In this document: piece by piece, positions 16,947-25,330 of the stretch | How the letters are laid out: each line of letters opens with the position of its first letter | Position numbering within the stretch: the first letter of the stretch is position 1 | Source of the DNA: Lactiplantibacillus daowaiensis | GTDB taxonomy: Bacteria; Bacillota; Bacilli; Lactobacillales; Lactobacillaceae | Assembly (NCBI RefSeq): GCF_005405085.1 | Contig: NZ_BJDJ01000013.1 | Location: 1 to 64,000 of the forward strand | Length of the DNA stretch: 64,000 nucleotides | Direction of reading: 5' to 3' | Notes under the pieces: generated by a model | Told to the model about the DNA's origin: nothing | The model's database searches: none | The model's input: only the letters and a program-made list of their open reading frames with translations | Position numbers and translations under genes: made by a program

Positions 16947-18736
16947 TGGCAGCACGACAATCAGTTTGGGCGCGGTCGATGCCGGTTAAAGAACAACTAA
17001 CCGTGTTACGCCGCTTGTTGCCCTATGCGAAGCCTTTTAAATGGTTTTTTGTGGCGACGATTTTATTATCTGGTTTGATTAGTTTAGTGAACATTTATTT
17101 ACCACGGATCTTACAAACCTTTATTGATCATTATTTGAAAACGGGGCACGCAACGGTGCCAATGATGTGGTATTTTGCCGGGCTATATTTCTTTGGCATG
17201 ATTGTGCGCGCCATCATGCAGTTTGGGCAAAATTACACGAGTACGATGGGCGCTGAATATATGTTAGAAAATGTTCGTCGGCAGATGTTTGCCAAATTAC
17301 ATCGCATGGGCATGCGGTACTTTGACCAAGTTCCAGGCGGCTCGATCCTATCGCGGTTGACCAATGATACGATGTCATTTGCCAATTTCTGGGCGCTATT
17401 CAATACGTTGTTTACGGCCTTTTTTGCGGTGATTTCTTCATTTATTGCCATGTACTTGACCGATGCGACGATCGCCTTGTGGTTGTTAGTCTTTATGCCG
17501 TTTCTTAGTGTCGCGATTTGGTATTACCAACGCTATAGTTCTCGGGTGTATCGGCGGATGCGTGAGCGATTAAGCGATTTAAATACCAAGCTTAGTGAAG
17601 CGATTACGGGAATTAGTGTGATTCAACAATTCCGGCAAGAACATCGTATCAACACTGAATTTGATCAGACGAATGACGCGTATTTTAAGACGCGTCAAGC
17701 GATGATTCGAACCAATGCACTATTATTAAGTCCCATCATTAATTTGTTTTATGCGTTAGGCACAGTGATGGTCTTAGGCATCTTTGGGGTGCGTGGGTTG
17801 AATGGGTATGTCGCTGCGGGGGTCGTCTATGCGTTTATCACGTATCTGGACAATTTCTATAACCCAATGACGCAAATGATGGATAATTTATCAGACTTTC
17901 AAGACGGGGTCGTAGCTGGTTCGCGGGTGCTACGGGTCATGGATGATCCGACCGTAGCCCCAGTGCAACACGCTGATCCAACCGCTAAAATCACGCGTGG
18001 TAAGATTGAATTTCGACACGTGACGTTTGCTTATGATGGGCAGCACCCAGTATTAAACGACGTGTCATTTGTCGCTGAACCAGGCCAGACGGTGGCGTTA
18101 GTCGGTCAGACTGGGAGTGGTAAAACATCGACGATCAATGTGTTAATGCGGTTTTACGACTTTCAATCGGGGGATGTGTTGATCGATGATCGAGATATTC
18201 GGGCGTATCCAGCCGCGGAATTGCGGCAAAAGTTGGGTTTAGTCCTGCAAGAGCCATTCATGTTTTATGGGGATATCAACTCTAATATTCGGATGTTTAA
18301 CGATCAGATTTCAGATGAACAAGTGCAAGCTGCGGCTAAATTTGTTAAAGCCGATGAGTTTATCAATGACTTACCACAAAACTATCAATCCCGCGTCATT
18401 GAACGTGGGGCGAGTTATTCAGCGGGGCAACGGCAATTGATTTCGTTTGCTCGTACGATCGTCACTGATCCTAAAATTTTGATCTTAGATGAAGCAACCG
18501 CCAATGTGGATACTGAAACTGAAACGATGATCCAAACAGGGCTGAATCGGATTCAGGCTAACCGGACGACGATTGCGATTGCTCACCGGTTATCCACGAT
18601 TCAAAATGCAGATTTAATCTTAGTTTTAAACCAAGGTCGCATCGTCGAACGTGGGACGAATGCTGAATTGATGCAACAACGTGGCTATTATTACGATATG
18701 ATTCAGTTGCAAAATGCCGCCCATCCAGATGTTTAA
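16946..18736 (+). CDS. ABC exporter half-transporter, catalytic subunit (LmrD/BmrD-like)
   Basis: A 596-aa fused permease-ATPase, partner of the preceding gene. Six membrane helices precede an ATPase domain with Walker A G-Q-T-G-S-G-K-T, Walker B I-L-D-E-A with the catalytic Glu intact, H-loop A-H-R-L-S-T, and a degraded signature Y-S-A-G-Q instead of L-S-G-G-Q. This is the complementary set of changes expected in a heterodimer with one consensus and one degenerate ATP site. Relatives export drugs or lipids. The start overlaps the upstream stop by one base, and a 45-codon membrane-protein gene follows 39 nt downstream. Confidence 0.93.
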   Translation: MAARQSVWARSMPVKEQLTVLRRLLPYAKPFKWFFVATILLSGLISLVNIYLPRILQTFIDHYLKTGHATVPMMWYFAGLYFFGMIVRAIMQFGQNYTSTMGAEYMLENVRRQMFAKLHRMGMRYFDQVPGGSILSRLTNDTMSFANFWALFNTLFTAFFAVISSFIAMYLTDATIALWLLVFMPFLSVAIWYYQRYSSRVYRRMRERLSDLNTKLSEAITGISVIQQFRQEHRINTEFDQTNDAYFKTRQAMIRTNALLLSPIINLFYALGTVMVLGIFGVRGLNGYVAAGVVYAFITYLDNFYNPMTQMMDNLSDFQDGVVAGSRVLRVMDDPTVAPVQHADPTAKITRGKIEFRHVTFAYDGQHPVLNDVSFVAEPGQTVALVGQTGSGKTSTINVLMRFYDFQSGDVLIDDRDIRAYPAAELRQKLGLVLQEPFMFYGDINSNIRMFNDQISDEQVQAAAKFVKADEFINDLPQNYQSRVIERGASYSAGQRQLISFARTIVTDPKILILDEATANVDTETETMIQTGLNRIQANRTTIAIAHRLSTIQNADLILVLNQGRIVERGTNAELMQQRGYYYDMIQLQNAAHPDV

Positions 18737-18775
18737 TGTGGTAAGCTAGAGCTAAATTAAGTCGAGGTGATTGTC

Positions 18776-18913
18776 ATGCGGTCAAAGCATTTTGCGTTAC
18801 CATTCATGTTATTATCAGTCATCACTCATGTCCTCGGTTTTATCCTCTGGCGCCATCAACGCCAAACGGTTAAAGTCCCAGATAAGTTGAAAATCAAAGT
18901 GAAATTAAAGTAA
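18776..18913 (+). CDS. 45-aa single-helix membrane protein
   Basis: A short gene between the ABC exporter and its terminator. The protein has one hydrophobic segment (about residues 6-25) and a strongly basic tail (R-H-Q-R-Q-T-V-K ending K-I-K-V-K-L-K), predicting a membrane-anchored peptide with a positive cytoplasmic end. The ATG lies 8 nt after CGAGG, and an intrinsic terminator follows within 10 nt, so it probably shares a message with the exporter. I know no family for it; an accessory or regulatory peptide of the exporter is a guess from position. Confidence 0.65.
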   Translation: MRSKHFALPFMLLSVITHVLGFILWRHQRQTVKVPDKLKIKVKLK

Positions 18914-18921
18914 GGGTTATT

Positions 18922-18954
18922 GATCAGTTACCAGTGATGGTGACTGATTTTTTT
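18922..18954 (+). terminator. intrinsic terminator
   Basis: ATCAGTTACC pairs with GGTGACTGAT, then seven T; it closes the ABC exporter unit. Confidence 0.85.
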
Positions 18955-19083
18955 GTGGGCATCATCATGCGGTTAAATTTAAGAAAAAAAGTTTGATGGA
19001 TGACTTGCCTTCGACCAACTCGAAGGGATTATGCTAATCGCAGATACCTAATCCGTATCGATTGGAAAGAAGGACATTTAATC

Positions 19084-19950
19084 TTGAAAACAATTAATCA
19101 ACAAGTTTTAACTGGCGAACGGGCACTATTCAAAGCCCACGACCTGCAACTTAATAATACGACCTTTACGGATGGCGAATCGCCATTAAAGGAAAGTCAC
19201 GACTTAGTTTTAGATCAACCCATCTTTAAGTGGAAATACCCACTTTGGTACAGCAAACACATTACGGTGAACCACGGGTTGTTTGAAACGATGTCGCGTT
19301 CTGGTATTTGGTATACCCACGATATCACCATCAATAACAGTACGTTACAAGCACCCAAGTTATTTCGGCGGGCGAGTCAAATTAAGCTGAACCACGTGCA
19401 TTTTGCTGATGCCGAAGAAACGTTATGGCAATGCCAAGATATTGAACTAAACGATGTCCAAGCAGCGGGTGATTATTTTGGGATGAACAGTGAAAATATT
19501 AAGATCCAAGAGTTTAATCTGGTCGGTAATTATGCATTTGATGGGGCCAAGAATGTTGAAATCCATCATGCGACTTTGATGACCAAAGATGCCTTGTGGA
19601 ATTGCGAAAACGTCACGGTTTATGATTCACAAATTATTGGCGAATACTTAGGCTGGAACTCGAAAAATATTCGTTTTGTCAACTGTACGATTGAAAGTGA
19701 CCAAGGGCTCTGCTATATGGACAATGTGACTTTGGAAAATTGTACGTTGCTTAATACTGATTTAGCCTTTGAATATTGTCGGCATATCGATGCAGACATC
19801 ACATCAACGGTCGATAGCATTAAGAACCCAATTAGTGGTAAGATTCATGCAGCCGGGGTCGGTCAAGTGATCTTTGATGATCCCGCAATTGATCGCCAAC
19901 AAACAGTGATCAAAATCGATCATGAAAATGAGGTGCGTCATGCCGTATGA
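19084..19950 (+). CDS. DUF3737 family protein (parallel beta-helix)
   Basis: A 288-aa protein matching the DUF3737 pattern: repeated short strands with N-N-T, L-N-x-V and x-N-C-T rungs every 20-odd residues (for example E-N-V-T-V-Y-D-S and K-N-I-R-F-V-N-C), indicating a right-handed parallel beta-helix. No signal peptide or catalytic motif is apparent and the function of the family is unknown to me. TTG at 19084 is chosen because GAAGGA lies 9 nt upstream; the preceding 28 codons are unsupported. Its 3' end overlaps the aminotransferase-like gene by 11 nt, so the two are probably translated together. Confidence 0.8.
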   Translation: MKTINQQVLTGERALFKAHDLQLNNTTFTDGESPLKESHDLVLDQPIFKWKYPLWYSKHITVNHGLFETMSRSGIWYTHDITINNSTLQAPKLFRRASQIKLNHVHFADAEETLWQCQDIELNDVQAAGDYFGMNSENIKIQEFNLVGNYAFDGAKNVEIHHATLMTKDALWNCENVTVYDSQIIGEYLGWNSKNIRFVNCTIESDQGLCYMDNVTLENCTLLNTDLAFEYCRHIDADITSTVDSIKNPISGKIHAAGVGQVIFDDPAIDRQQTVIKIDHENEVRHAV

Positions 19951-21106
19951 TTTTGAAACGGTTTTAAACCGCCGTCACACGAATTCAGTTAAGTGGGATG
20001 TGCAAGCTAATGAATTGCCAATGTGGGTCGCAGATATGGACTTTCAAACGGCCCCAGCCATTACCGCTGCACTGAAACAGCGCGCGGCTTTTGGGGTGTT
20101 TGGCTATGAAGAAGTCCCCACGGCTTATTATGAAGCGGTGGCAAATTGGTGGGCAACGCAACACCACTTTCGACCACAACTTGACTGGTTATTATTTTGC
20201 ACAGGGGTTGTGCCGGCAATTTCGTCGCTGGTCCGTAAATTAACATCGCCTGGGGATAACGTTTTAGTTCAAGCCCCAGTTTATAACATGTTTTATCATT
20301 CGATTGAAAACAATGGTCGGCATACGCTAAGTAGTGACTTAGTTGATCATGAAGGACATTATCAAATCGATTTTGATGACTTAGCTGCTAAGATGGCTGA
20401 GCCATTAACGACCGCGATGATTTTATGCAATCCGCAAAATCCGATTGGCATTGTCTGGTCACGTGATGAGTTGCAGCGGATTGGTGAACTGGCGTTACAA
20501 CATCATGTCGTCGTGATTGCCGATGAGATCCACTGTGATTTAACCTTGAATGGCCACGACTATACGCCGTTTGCATCGTTAACCCCAGCCGTCGCGGCCA
20601 ATAGTGTGAGCTGTGTTTCTCCAAGTAAAACCTTTAATGTCGCTGCGTTACATGCAGCCACACTGATTATCCCGGATGCTAACTTGCGGGCTTTGGTTAG
20701 TCGCGCCATCAATAATGATGAATTAGCTGAACCTAATTCGTTCGCGATTCCTGGGAGTCTGGCGGCTTATCAACAAGGTGCCGATTGGGTCCAAGCCTTA
20801 CGGGAAAAGATTGCGGCTAATCAGCGCCAGGTGCAGGCCTTTATTCAGCGAGAACTGCCACAAGTTCACGTGATCGAAGCCCAGGCGACTTATCTGATCT
20901 GGCTGGATGTGAGTCAAGTGACGACGGATTCGGCGGCTTTGGCACAATTTATTCGAACGAAAACCGGCTTGTTTTTATCAGCTGGGGATGTCTATCGGGG
21001 TGATGGTGCACAATACTTGCGCTTAAATATTGCTTGTCCAACCAGCACGTTGACCGATGGGCTAGCGCGCTTAAAAACAGGTATCTTAGCGGCACAAGTG
21101 CAATAA
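19940..21106 (+). CDS. MalY/PatB family PLP-dependent cystathionine beta-lyase / aminotransferase
   Basis: A 388-aa fold-type I PLP enzyme. The start D-F-E-T-V-L-N-R-R-H-T-N-S-V-K-W-D and W-V-A-D-M-D-F are hallmarks of the MalY/PatB group; the PLP lysine is Lys230 in S-P-S-K-T-F-N, preceded by A-D-E-I-H-C-D. Such enzymes cleave cystathionine or cysteine conjugates to pyruvate, ammonia and a thiol, and so matter in sulfur amino acid metabolism and thiol aroma formation. ATG at 19940 follows GAGG inside the end of the DUF3737 gene. Confidence 0.9.
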   Translation: MPYDFETVLNRRHTNSVKWDVQANELPMWVADMDFQTAPAITAALKQRAAFGVFGYEEVPTAYYEAVANWWATQHHFRPQLDWLLFCTGVVPAISSLVRKLTSPGDNVLVQAPVYNMFYHSIENNGRHTLSSDLVDHEGHYQIDFDDLAAKMAEPLTTAMILCNPQNPIGIVWSRDELQRIGELALQHHVVVIADEIHCDLTLNGHDYTPFASLTPAVAANSVSCVSPSKTFNVAALHAATLIIPDANLRALVSRAINNDELAEPNSFAIPGSLAAYQQGADWVQALREKIAANQRQVQAFIQRELPQVHVIEAQATYLIWLDVSQVTTDSAALAQFIRTKTGLFLSAGDVYRGDGAQYLRLNIACPTSTLTDGLARLKTGILAAQVQ

Positions 21107-21124
21107 GATAACTGACTTAGATAA

Positions 21125-21347
21125 ATGAATGAAGCGCACGGAAATTATCGCTTTCGGTCAGGAGTCATTCCAGTCGCTGTGACGACCGATCCGAGCCGGA
21201 AGAGCGGTCTCGAACTTCACTTTTAAGTTCGGCCTAAACCGCCGAACTAACGTCACTTTCACGGCGACTTACATGACTGCTGACCTACTGCTAAAATTGA
21301 TGTCCGATTCAAATTAAAAGCGGTCGCCGAAAAGGTGGCCGTTTTTT
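21125..21347 (+). ncRNA. candidate structured RNA of unknown class
   Basis: A gene-free stretch rich in nested pairings. A hairpin (21131-21136 with 21149-21153) is followed by a long interrupted helix in four blocks: GGTCAG/CTGACC (21156-21161, 21280-21285), AGTCAT/ATGACT (21163-21168, 21273-21278), AGTCG/CGACT (21072-type spacing at 21172-21176, 21265-21269) and GTGACG/CGTCAC (21179-21184, 21251-21256). Inside, two mutually exclusive hairpins compete for 21226-21231: CGAACTT/AAGTTCG and AGTTCGGC/GCCGAACT. It ends in a terminator at 21318-21347. I do not recognise an Rfam class. It may be a free RNA, a 3' UTR of the lyase gene or a leader of the next gene; strand assignment rests on the terminator. 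Confidence 0.55.
21318..21347 (+). terminator. intrinsic terminator
   Basis: AAGCGGTCGCC pairs throughout with GGTGGCCGTT (several G-U), followed by six T. Confidence 0.8.
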
Positions 21348-21498
21348 GTTTCAGATTCAGGTGCACATGATTAATAGAAGCGTGTATTAATCTGAAATCA
21401 TCGCTTTGTTGGTTTTAACACCAAGCTTAGAATTTCCAATTCAAAATCACTTCTATTAGAATAAACATAACAACTATATTTTGAAGGTGGTGTTGACA

Positions 21499-22092
21499 AT
21501 GGTAATTGGCATTGTTGGTGCAGGGACTGTTGGCACTGTTTTGGCCCAAACCTTTGCCCGTGGTGGGCATCAAGTTTTGCTTAGTCGGCATGCGGGGGCC
21601 GCGAGTTTAGCAACACGCCGGCAAGAATTTGACCCAAATGTGCGCTTTGTTGAAGTCAGTGAGGCGTTGCAGCAAGCGATAGTCGTGATTGCTGTGCCGT
21701 TTGAACAGGCGCCGCAAGTCTTAAAGCAAGTTGATGATTATCAACAACGCGTCGTAATCGATGTGACGAATCAATTTACTGCTGACTTTAAGAAGATTAA
21801 GACGGCACCGTTAACGGGGAGTGAAGTGATTGCTGCTGCCGCGACTAACGCCCGGGTGATCAAGGCGTTCAACACCTTGCCACCAGAATTTATGGATGGT
21901 CATGTGATGGGGCCGGGGCGGCGCGTCTTATTCTATGCTGGTGATGACGTTGCTGCCAAAAAGGACTTTGCAGCCTTAGTGCGGCCGTTGAACTTTCGGC
22001 CAGTTAATCTGGGCAAACTCCGACATGGTGGCAGTGTCATGCAAGTTGGTGGTGGTTTAGGCAATACCCATTTTGTACAGTTAGACGAATAG
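21499..22092 (+). CDS. NADPH-binding F420-reductase-like protein
   Basis: A 197-aa Rossmann-fold protein. It opens with I-G-I-V-G-A-G-T-V-G, the dinucleotide-binding glycine motif, followed by basic residues (S-R-H-x8-R-R) at the end of strand 2 that suit NADP. The overall layout resembles the NADPH-dependent F420 reductase-like family, which in lactic acid bacteria act on other acceptors since they lack F420. ATG at 21499 follows GAAGGTGG by 9 nt; the earlier in-frame codons precede it. It is followed after 13 nt by a quinone-reductase-like gene and the pair forms an operon. Confidence 0.85.
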   Translation: MVIGIVGAGTVGTVLAQTFARGGHQVLLSRHAGAASLATRRQEFDPNVRFVEVSEALQQAIVVIAVPFEQAPQVLKQVDDYQQRVVIDVTNQFTADFKKIKTAPLTGSEVIAAAATNARVIKAFNTLPPEFMDGHVMGPGRRVLFYAGDDVAAKKDFAALVRPLNFRPVNLGKLRHGGSVMQVGGGLGNTHFVQLDE

Positions 22093-22105
22093 TGGAGGGA
22101 TTAGT

Positions 22106-23107
22106 GTGCGTGCATGGATCGTACCCAATTCAATGCAACTTGGATTGGCAAATTTACAGTTAGTGGATGTGGCAATGCCATATCCTAATGACGACGAATT
22201 ACAAGTGAAAGTTCACGCGGTCGGTTTGAATCCGGTGGACTATAAAGTGATTGCGAGTGGCGTTGCTGATTGGCAAACGCCCCATGTCATTGGTATTGAT
22301 GTGGCTGGTGAAGTTACCCGACTCGGTAAAGCCATTACTGATTTCAAAGTTGGCGACCGCGTCTTTTATCATGGTGATTTAAGACGCAATGGTGGTTTAG
22401 CTGAATATACCACGACGCTGGCGGCGAGTGTCGCGCATTTACCACGTGCTTTAAGTTATGAACAGGGGGCGGCCATTTTATGCGCCAACTTAACGGCTTA
22501 TCAAGCATTGTATCGTAAGGTCAATTTGACCAATGTACACAGTATTTTAATTCATGCCGGTGGCGGTGCGGTCGGTTTAGCGGCGTTACAGCTAGCTAAG
22601 CAATTGGGACTGCAGACAATTACCACGGTATCGGCTCGCAAACGTGACTTAGTGACTGCGATTGGGGCCGATACGATAATTGATTATCAACATGAAGATG
22701 TGACCGCTGCGGTATTAGATGCCACCGATGGTCGTGGCGTCGATGTTAGTCTGAATACGATTGGCGGTGCGGAATTAGCGGCCGATACGGATCGGATGGC
22801 TTACAATGGCCAGATTGTGGCCATTGGCGATGGTTATCCTGACCACGTTGAGCTTGATGAACGCGCACTGAGCTTAATTCGTTCTGGCTTAGGTGGTGTT
22901 TATCGTTCCAATGACCACTATCAAATTCATGATTTAGCCGTGATGGCAACTGCTATGGCACAACTAGTCATTGACGGCGACGTCGAGCCGATGATTGGCA
23001 TGGTCCAGCCGTTTGAAGATGCGCAAGTGGCCCTAAAAGCCTTACAAGCTGGGACTAGTCGCGGTAAGACAGTCATTCGAGTTGTGGGTAAACAACATAC
23101 AGCTTAA
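22106..23107 (+). CDS. zinc-independent MDR oxidoreductase (quinone reductase-like)
   Basis: A 333-aa medium-chain dehydrogenase/reductase. N-terminal GroES-like catalytic fold with G-L-N-P-V-D-Y-K and G-x-D-V-A-G-E-V, then a Rossmann domain with H-A-G-G-G-A-V-G-L-A-A-L-Q-L-A-K for NADP(H). The structural zinc cysteines of alcohol dehydrogenases are missing, pointing to the quinone oxidoreductase branch. GTG start with GGAGGG 8 nt upstream. It shares a message with the NADPH-binding gene before it, so both may act in redox or electrophile detoxification. Confidence 0.9.
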   Translation: MRAWIVPNSMQLGLANLQLVDVAMPYPNDDELQVKVHAVGLNPVDYKVIASGVADWQTPHVIGIDVAGEVTRLGKAITDFKVGDRVFYHGDLRRNGGLAEYTTTLAASVAHLPRALSYEQGAAILCANLTAYQALYRKVNLTNVHSILIHAGGGAVGLAALQLAKQLGLQTITTVSARKRDLVTAIGADTIIDYQHEDVTAAVLDATDGRGVDVSLNTIGGAELAADTDRMAYNGQIVAIGDGYPDHVELDERALSLIRSGLGGVYRSNDHYQIHDLAVMATAMAQLVIDGDVEPMIGMVQPFEDAQVALKALQAGTSRGKTVIRVVGKQHTA

Positions 23108-23122
23108 CGTTAATCGTATAAA

Positions 23123-23168
23123 AACAAACCCGTATCACGGCTCAAAAGCGACGTGATACGGGTTTGTT
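23123..23168. terminator. bidirectional intrinsic terminator
   Basis: Perfect 17-bp arms (AACAAACCCGTATCACG and its complement) between convergent genes. Confidence 0.92.
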
Positions 23169-23188
23169 CTAGTTATGATTTAAGGCCA

Positions 23189-24049
23189 TTAAAGTTGTTG
23201 AATGGCACGGACCATATCCAAAAATGAAGCCTGATACTCACCAGTCAATGAAACGGTAAACCCGTGCACTGAATTCAAATAGCGATGCATGGTCACAGGA
23301 GTCTGAGCCGCAATTAAATGCTGACCGAAACGTTCAGCTTCAGCGGCCAACGTGTCGTGGTCCGCCGTATGGATTACGGTCGGTGGAAAGCCAACTAAGG
23401 CATCAGTATCGGCTAAAACCGGTGACACGTAGGGATTCCCTAGCGGTACCTTTGCCCGGTAAAATTGATTAAATAACTTGGCCTGTGCCGGTGAAATTAC
23501 GGCGCCGGTTGGATAAGTATTATCATCGGGGTCGGTATCCAAATCCAAGGCCGGGTAATCAAGAATCGCCAGATTGGCAACCGCTTGTTGCCGCGCTAGC
23601 GCCCGCATTTGCGTGCCGATGACCAAGTTACCACCAGCACTGTGCCCGATTAAGACTAACCGTTGTGTTGGCGCCTGACTATAGTCGCGGTAGTGGGCTT
23701 GGACGTGTTGGACCAATTGATCACAGGCATCTAAAGCTGCTGGAAATGGGTGCTCCGGCGCTAACGGATAGTCGAAATCTAAAACGGTATAGTGGGTGGC
23801 GTTACTAATGCGTTTGCAAAAGTAAGTATCATGGTCGTTATGTAAGTGGACAAAGCCACTGCCGTGAAAGTCGATAATAATCCCTGCTGAGGGGACGAAG
23901 TTAGGTTCGTGGATATAAAGTTTGGCGGTCAAATCATCGGCCACCGTTAGTTCTTCAGTACGAGTTTGTTCCGACGCCCATTGCGCCGCGTCGATTGGCG
24001 TTTCGCGGGCGCGTTGAGCTTGACGTTCTTCAGTTGCAGTTTTTGTCAT
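23189..24049 (-). CDS. alpha/beta hydrolase, HSL-type esterase/lipase
   Basis: A 286-aa cytosolic esterase of the hormone-sensitive lipase group. The oxyanion-hole loop reads D-F-H-G-S-G-F (Ser in place of the usual third Gly), the nucleophile elbow is G-H-S-A-G-G with Ser137, the acid is probably in H-T-A-D-H-D and the base in S-V-H-G-F near the C-terminus. Substrates would be short acyl esters. AAGGAGG precedes the ATG by 9 nt. Single gene; the terminator is shared with the convergent oxidoreductase operon. Confidence 0.9.
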   Translation of the reverse strand: MTKTATEERQAQRARETPIDAAQWASEQTRTEELTVADDLTAKLYIHEPNFVPSAGIIIDFHGSGFVHLHNDHDTYFCKRISNATHYTVLDFDYPLAPEHPFPAALDACDQLVQHVQAHYRDYSQAPTQRLVLIGHSAGGNLVIGTQMRALARQQAVANLAILDYPALDLDTDPDDNTYPTGAVISPAQAKLFNQFYRAKVPLGNPYVSPVLADTDALVGFPPTVIHTADHDTLAAEAERFGQHLIAAQTPVTMHRYLNSVHGFTVSLTGEYQASFLDMVRAIQQL

Positions 24050-24135
24050 TGGATAAGACCTCCTTGCCGATCATCATACAGCAACTTTGGTCAGTGTGGT
24101 ATGCTTAATATATCTTATAACAAAGGAAGTTCAGC

Positions 24136-24717
24136 ATGGAAATCGATAATGACCCAGCGTATCAACAAATGATCAACGGCGAACTCTACATGGAATCGCC
24201 AATCTTACAAGAACGGCGCCGTTATGTTCGGCGTGAGATTATGAAGTACAATCAGATTGCAGACAATGACGAACGGAATAACGGCATGAAAAGTTTACTA
24301 CGTTCTGTCGGCGATCGCTTCTTCGTCGAACCAACGTTTGAATTTAGCTATGGCGTCAATATCACGATTGGTAATCACTTTTATGCCAATCATGGGGTGA
24401 CGATTTGTGATGAAGGCGTTGTTAAGATTGGTAATGATTGTAAGTTCGGTCCAAAGGTTGGCTTATATACCCCAGTCCATCCGTTAGATCCAACCGTTCG
24501 GCGGACGGAAGCAGAACGGACGGCGCCAATCACGATTGGTAACGACGTTTGGATCGGTGGTAGCGCGATGATTTTACCAGGAGTGACGTTAGGTAATAAT
24601 GTCGTCGTTGGTGCTGGGTCAGTTGTAACGCATTCATTTCCGGATAATGTGGTGGTGGTTGGGAATCCAGCCCGGGTCTTAAAGACCAATGAACCAAGTG
24701 CACCGGTTGACAAATAA
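24136..24717 (+). CDS. sugar O-acetyltransferase (maltose/galactoside acetyltransferase type)
   Basis: A 193-aa left-handed beta-helix acetyltransferase. The N-terminal helix region M-I-N-G-E-L-Y is the maltose-acetyltransferase cap; hexapeptide repeats such as I-G-N-D-V-W-I-G-G-S-A and V-T-L-G-N-N-V-V-V-G-A-G-S-V-V run from about residue 70 to 185. The conserved catalytic His lies in Y-T-P-V-H-P-L-D-P. It would acetylate sugars with acetyl-CoA. AAAGGAAG is about 8 nt before the ATG. A relative of this gene is found at 29.8 kb. Confidence 0.92.
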   Translation: MEIDNDPAYQQMINGELYMESPILQERRRYVRREIMKYNQIADNDERNNGMKSLLRSVGDRFFVEPTFEFSYGVNITIGNHFYANHGVTICDEGVVKIGNDCKFGPKVGLYTPVHPLDPTVRRTEAERTAPITIGNDVWIGGSAMILPGVTLGNNVVVGAGSVVTHSFPDNVVVVGNPARVLKTNEPSAPVDK

Positions 24718-24782
24718 ACCGATTTCATTGAGAATTAAGGGGTAGCGAGTTCAAAATATGCACAATGAGGAGCGCAAAGTTT

Positions 24783-25226
24783 ATGTCAGAAATGAGTCCC
24801 AAGGAATTTAAACATATCTTGGTGGGGGTCGATGACTCAGAAGACGCCCAGTTAGCCTTCCGTTACGCCATTAATCGGGCGAAAACAGATGGGGCGAAGT
24901 TAACAATTGTGTCGATTCTTGAACAAGATAATATGAACGTTTACGAAGCCATGAGCAAAGATTTTGTGCATGGACAACGTGCCGACTTGGAACAACACGT
25001 GCAACAATATGCCAAGTTAGCAAAACAATTCGGAATTACCGACGTAGCGACGGTGGTCGATGAAGGTGATCCTGGTGAAACCATTGTGAAAGACATTATC
25101 CCAGCAATCAAACCAGACCTGTTAGTCATTGGGTCGATTTCTAAGCATGGGGTTCGGCGTTACTTTGGGTCACAAGCGGCTTACATGGCCAAACACGCAC
25201 CAATTTCAGTTTTAGTCATTCGTTAG
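24783..25226 (+). CDS. universal stress protein (UspA family)
   Basis: A 147-aa UspA-domain protein: H-I-L-V-G-V-D-D-S at the first strand and G-S-x-x-K-H-G-V-R-R-Y-F-G-S-Q-A-A-Y-M near the end. The latter corresponds to the ATP-binding G-x2-G-x9-G-(S/T) region but is written S-I-S-K-H-G-V-R-R-Y-F-G-S. ATG at 24783 is 10 nt after GAGGAG; the earlier ATG overlaps that site. Usp proteins act in stress survival in the cytoplasm. Monocistronic with its own terminator. Confidence 0.9.
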   Translation: MSEMSPKEFKHILVGVDDSEDAQLAFRYAINRAKTDGAKLTIVSILEQDNMNVYEAMSKDFVHGQRADLEQHVQQYAKLAKQFGITDVATVVDEGDPGETIVKDIIPAIKPDLLVIGSISKHGVRRYFGSQAAYMAKHAPISVLVIR

Positions 25227-25240
25227 TTAATGAAAGTCAT

Positions 25241-25278
25241 ATAAAAGCGGGTATTCCAGCGGGGATGCCCGCTTTTAT
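25241..25278 (+). terminator. intrinsic terminator
   Basis: AAAAGCGGGTAT pairs with ATGCCCGCTTTT after the usp gene. Confidence 0.85.
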
Positions 25279-25330
25279 GCTATAGTGGAAAGACTAATTA
25301 GAAAATGACAGTTAAAGAAGGTTAAAACTC

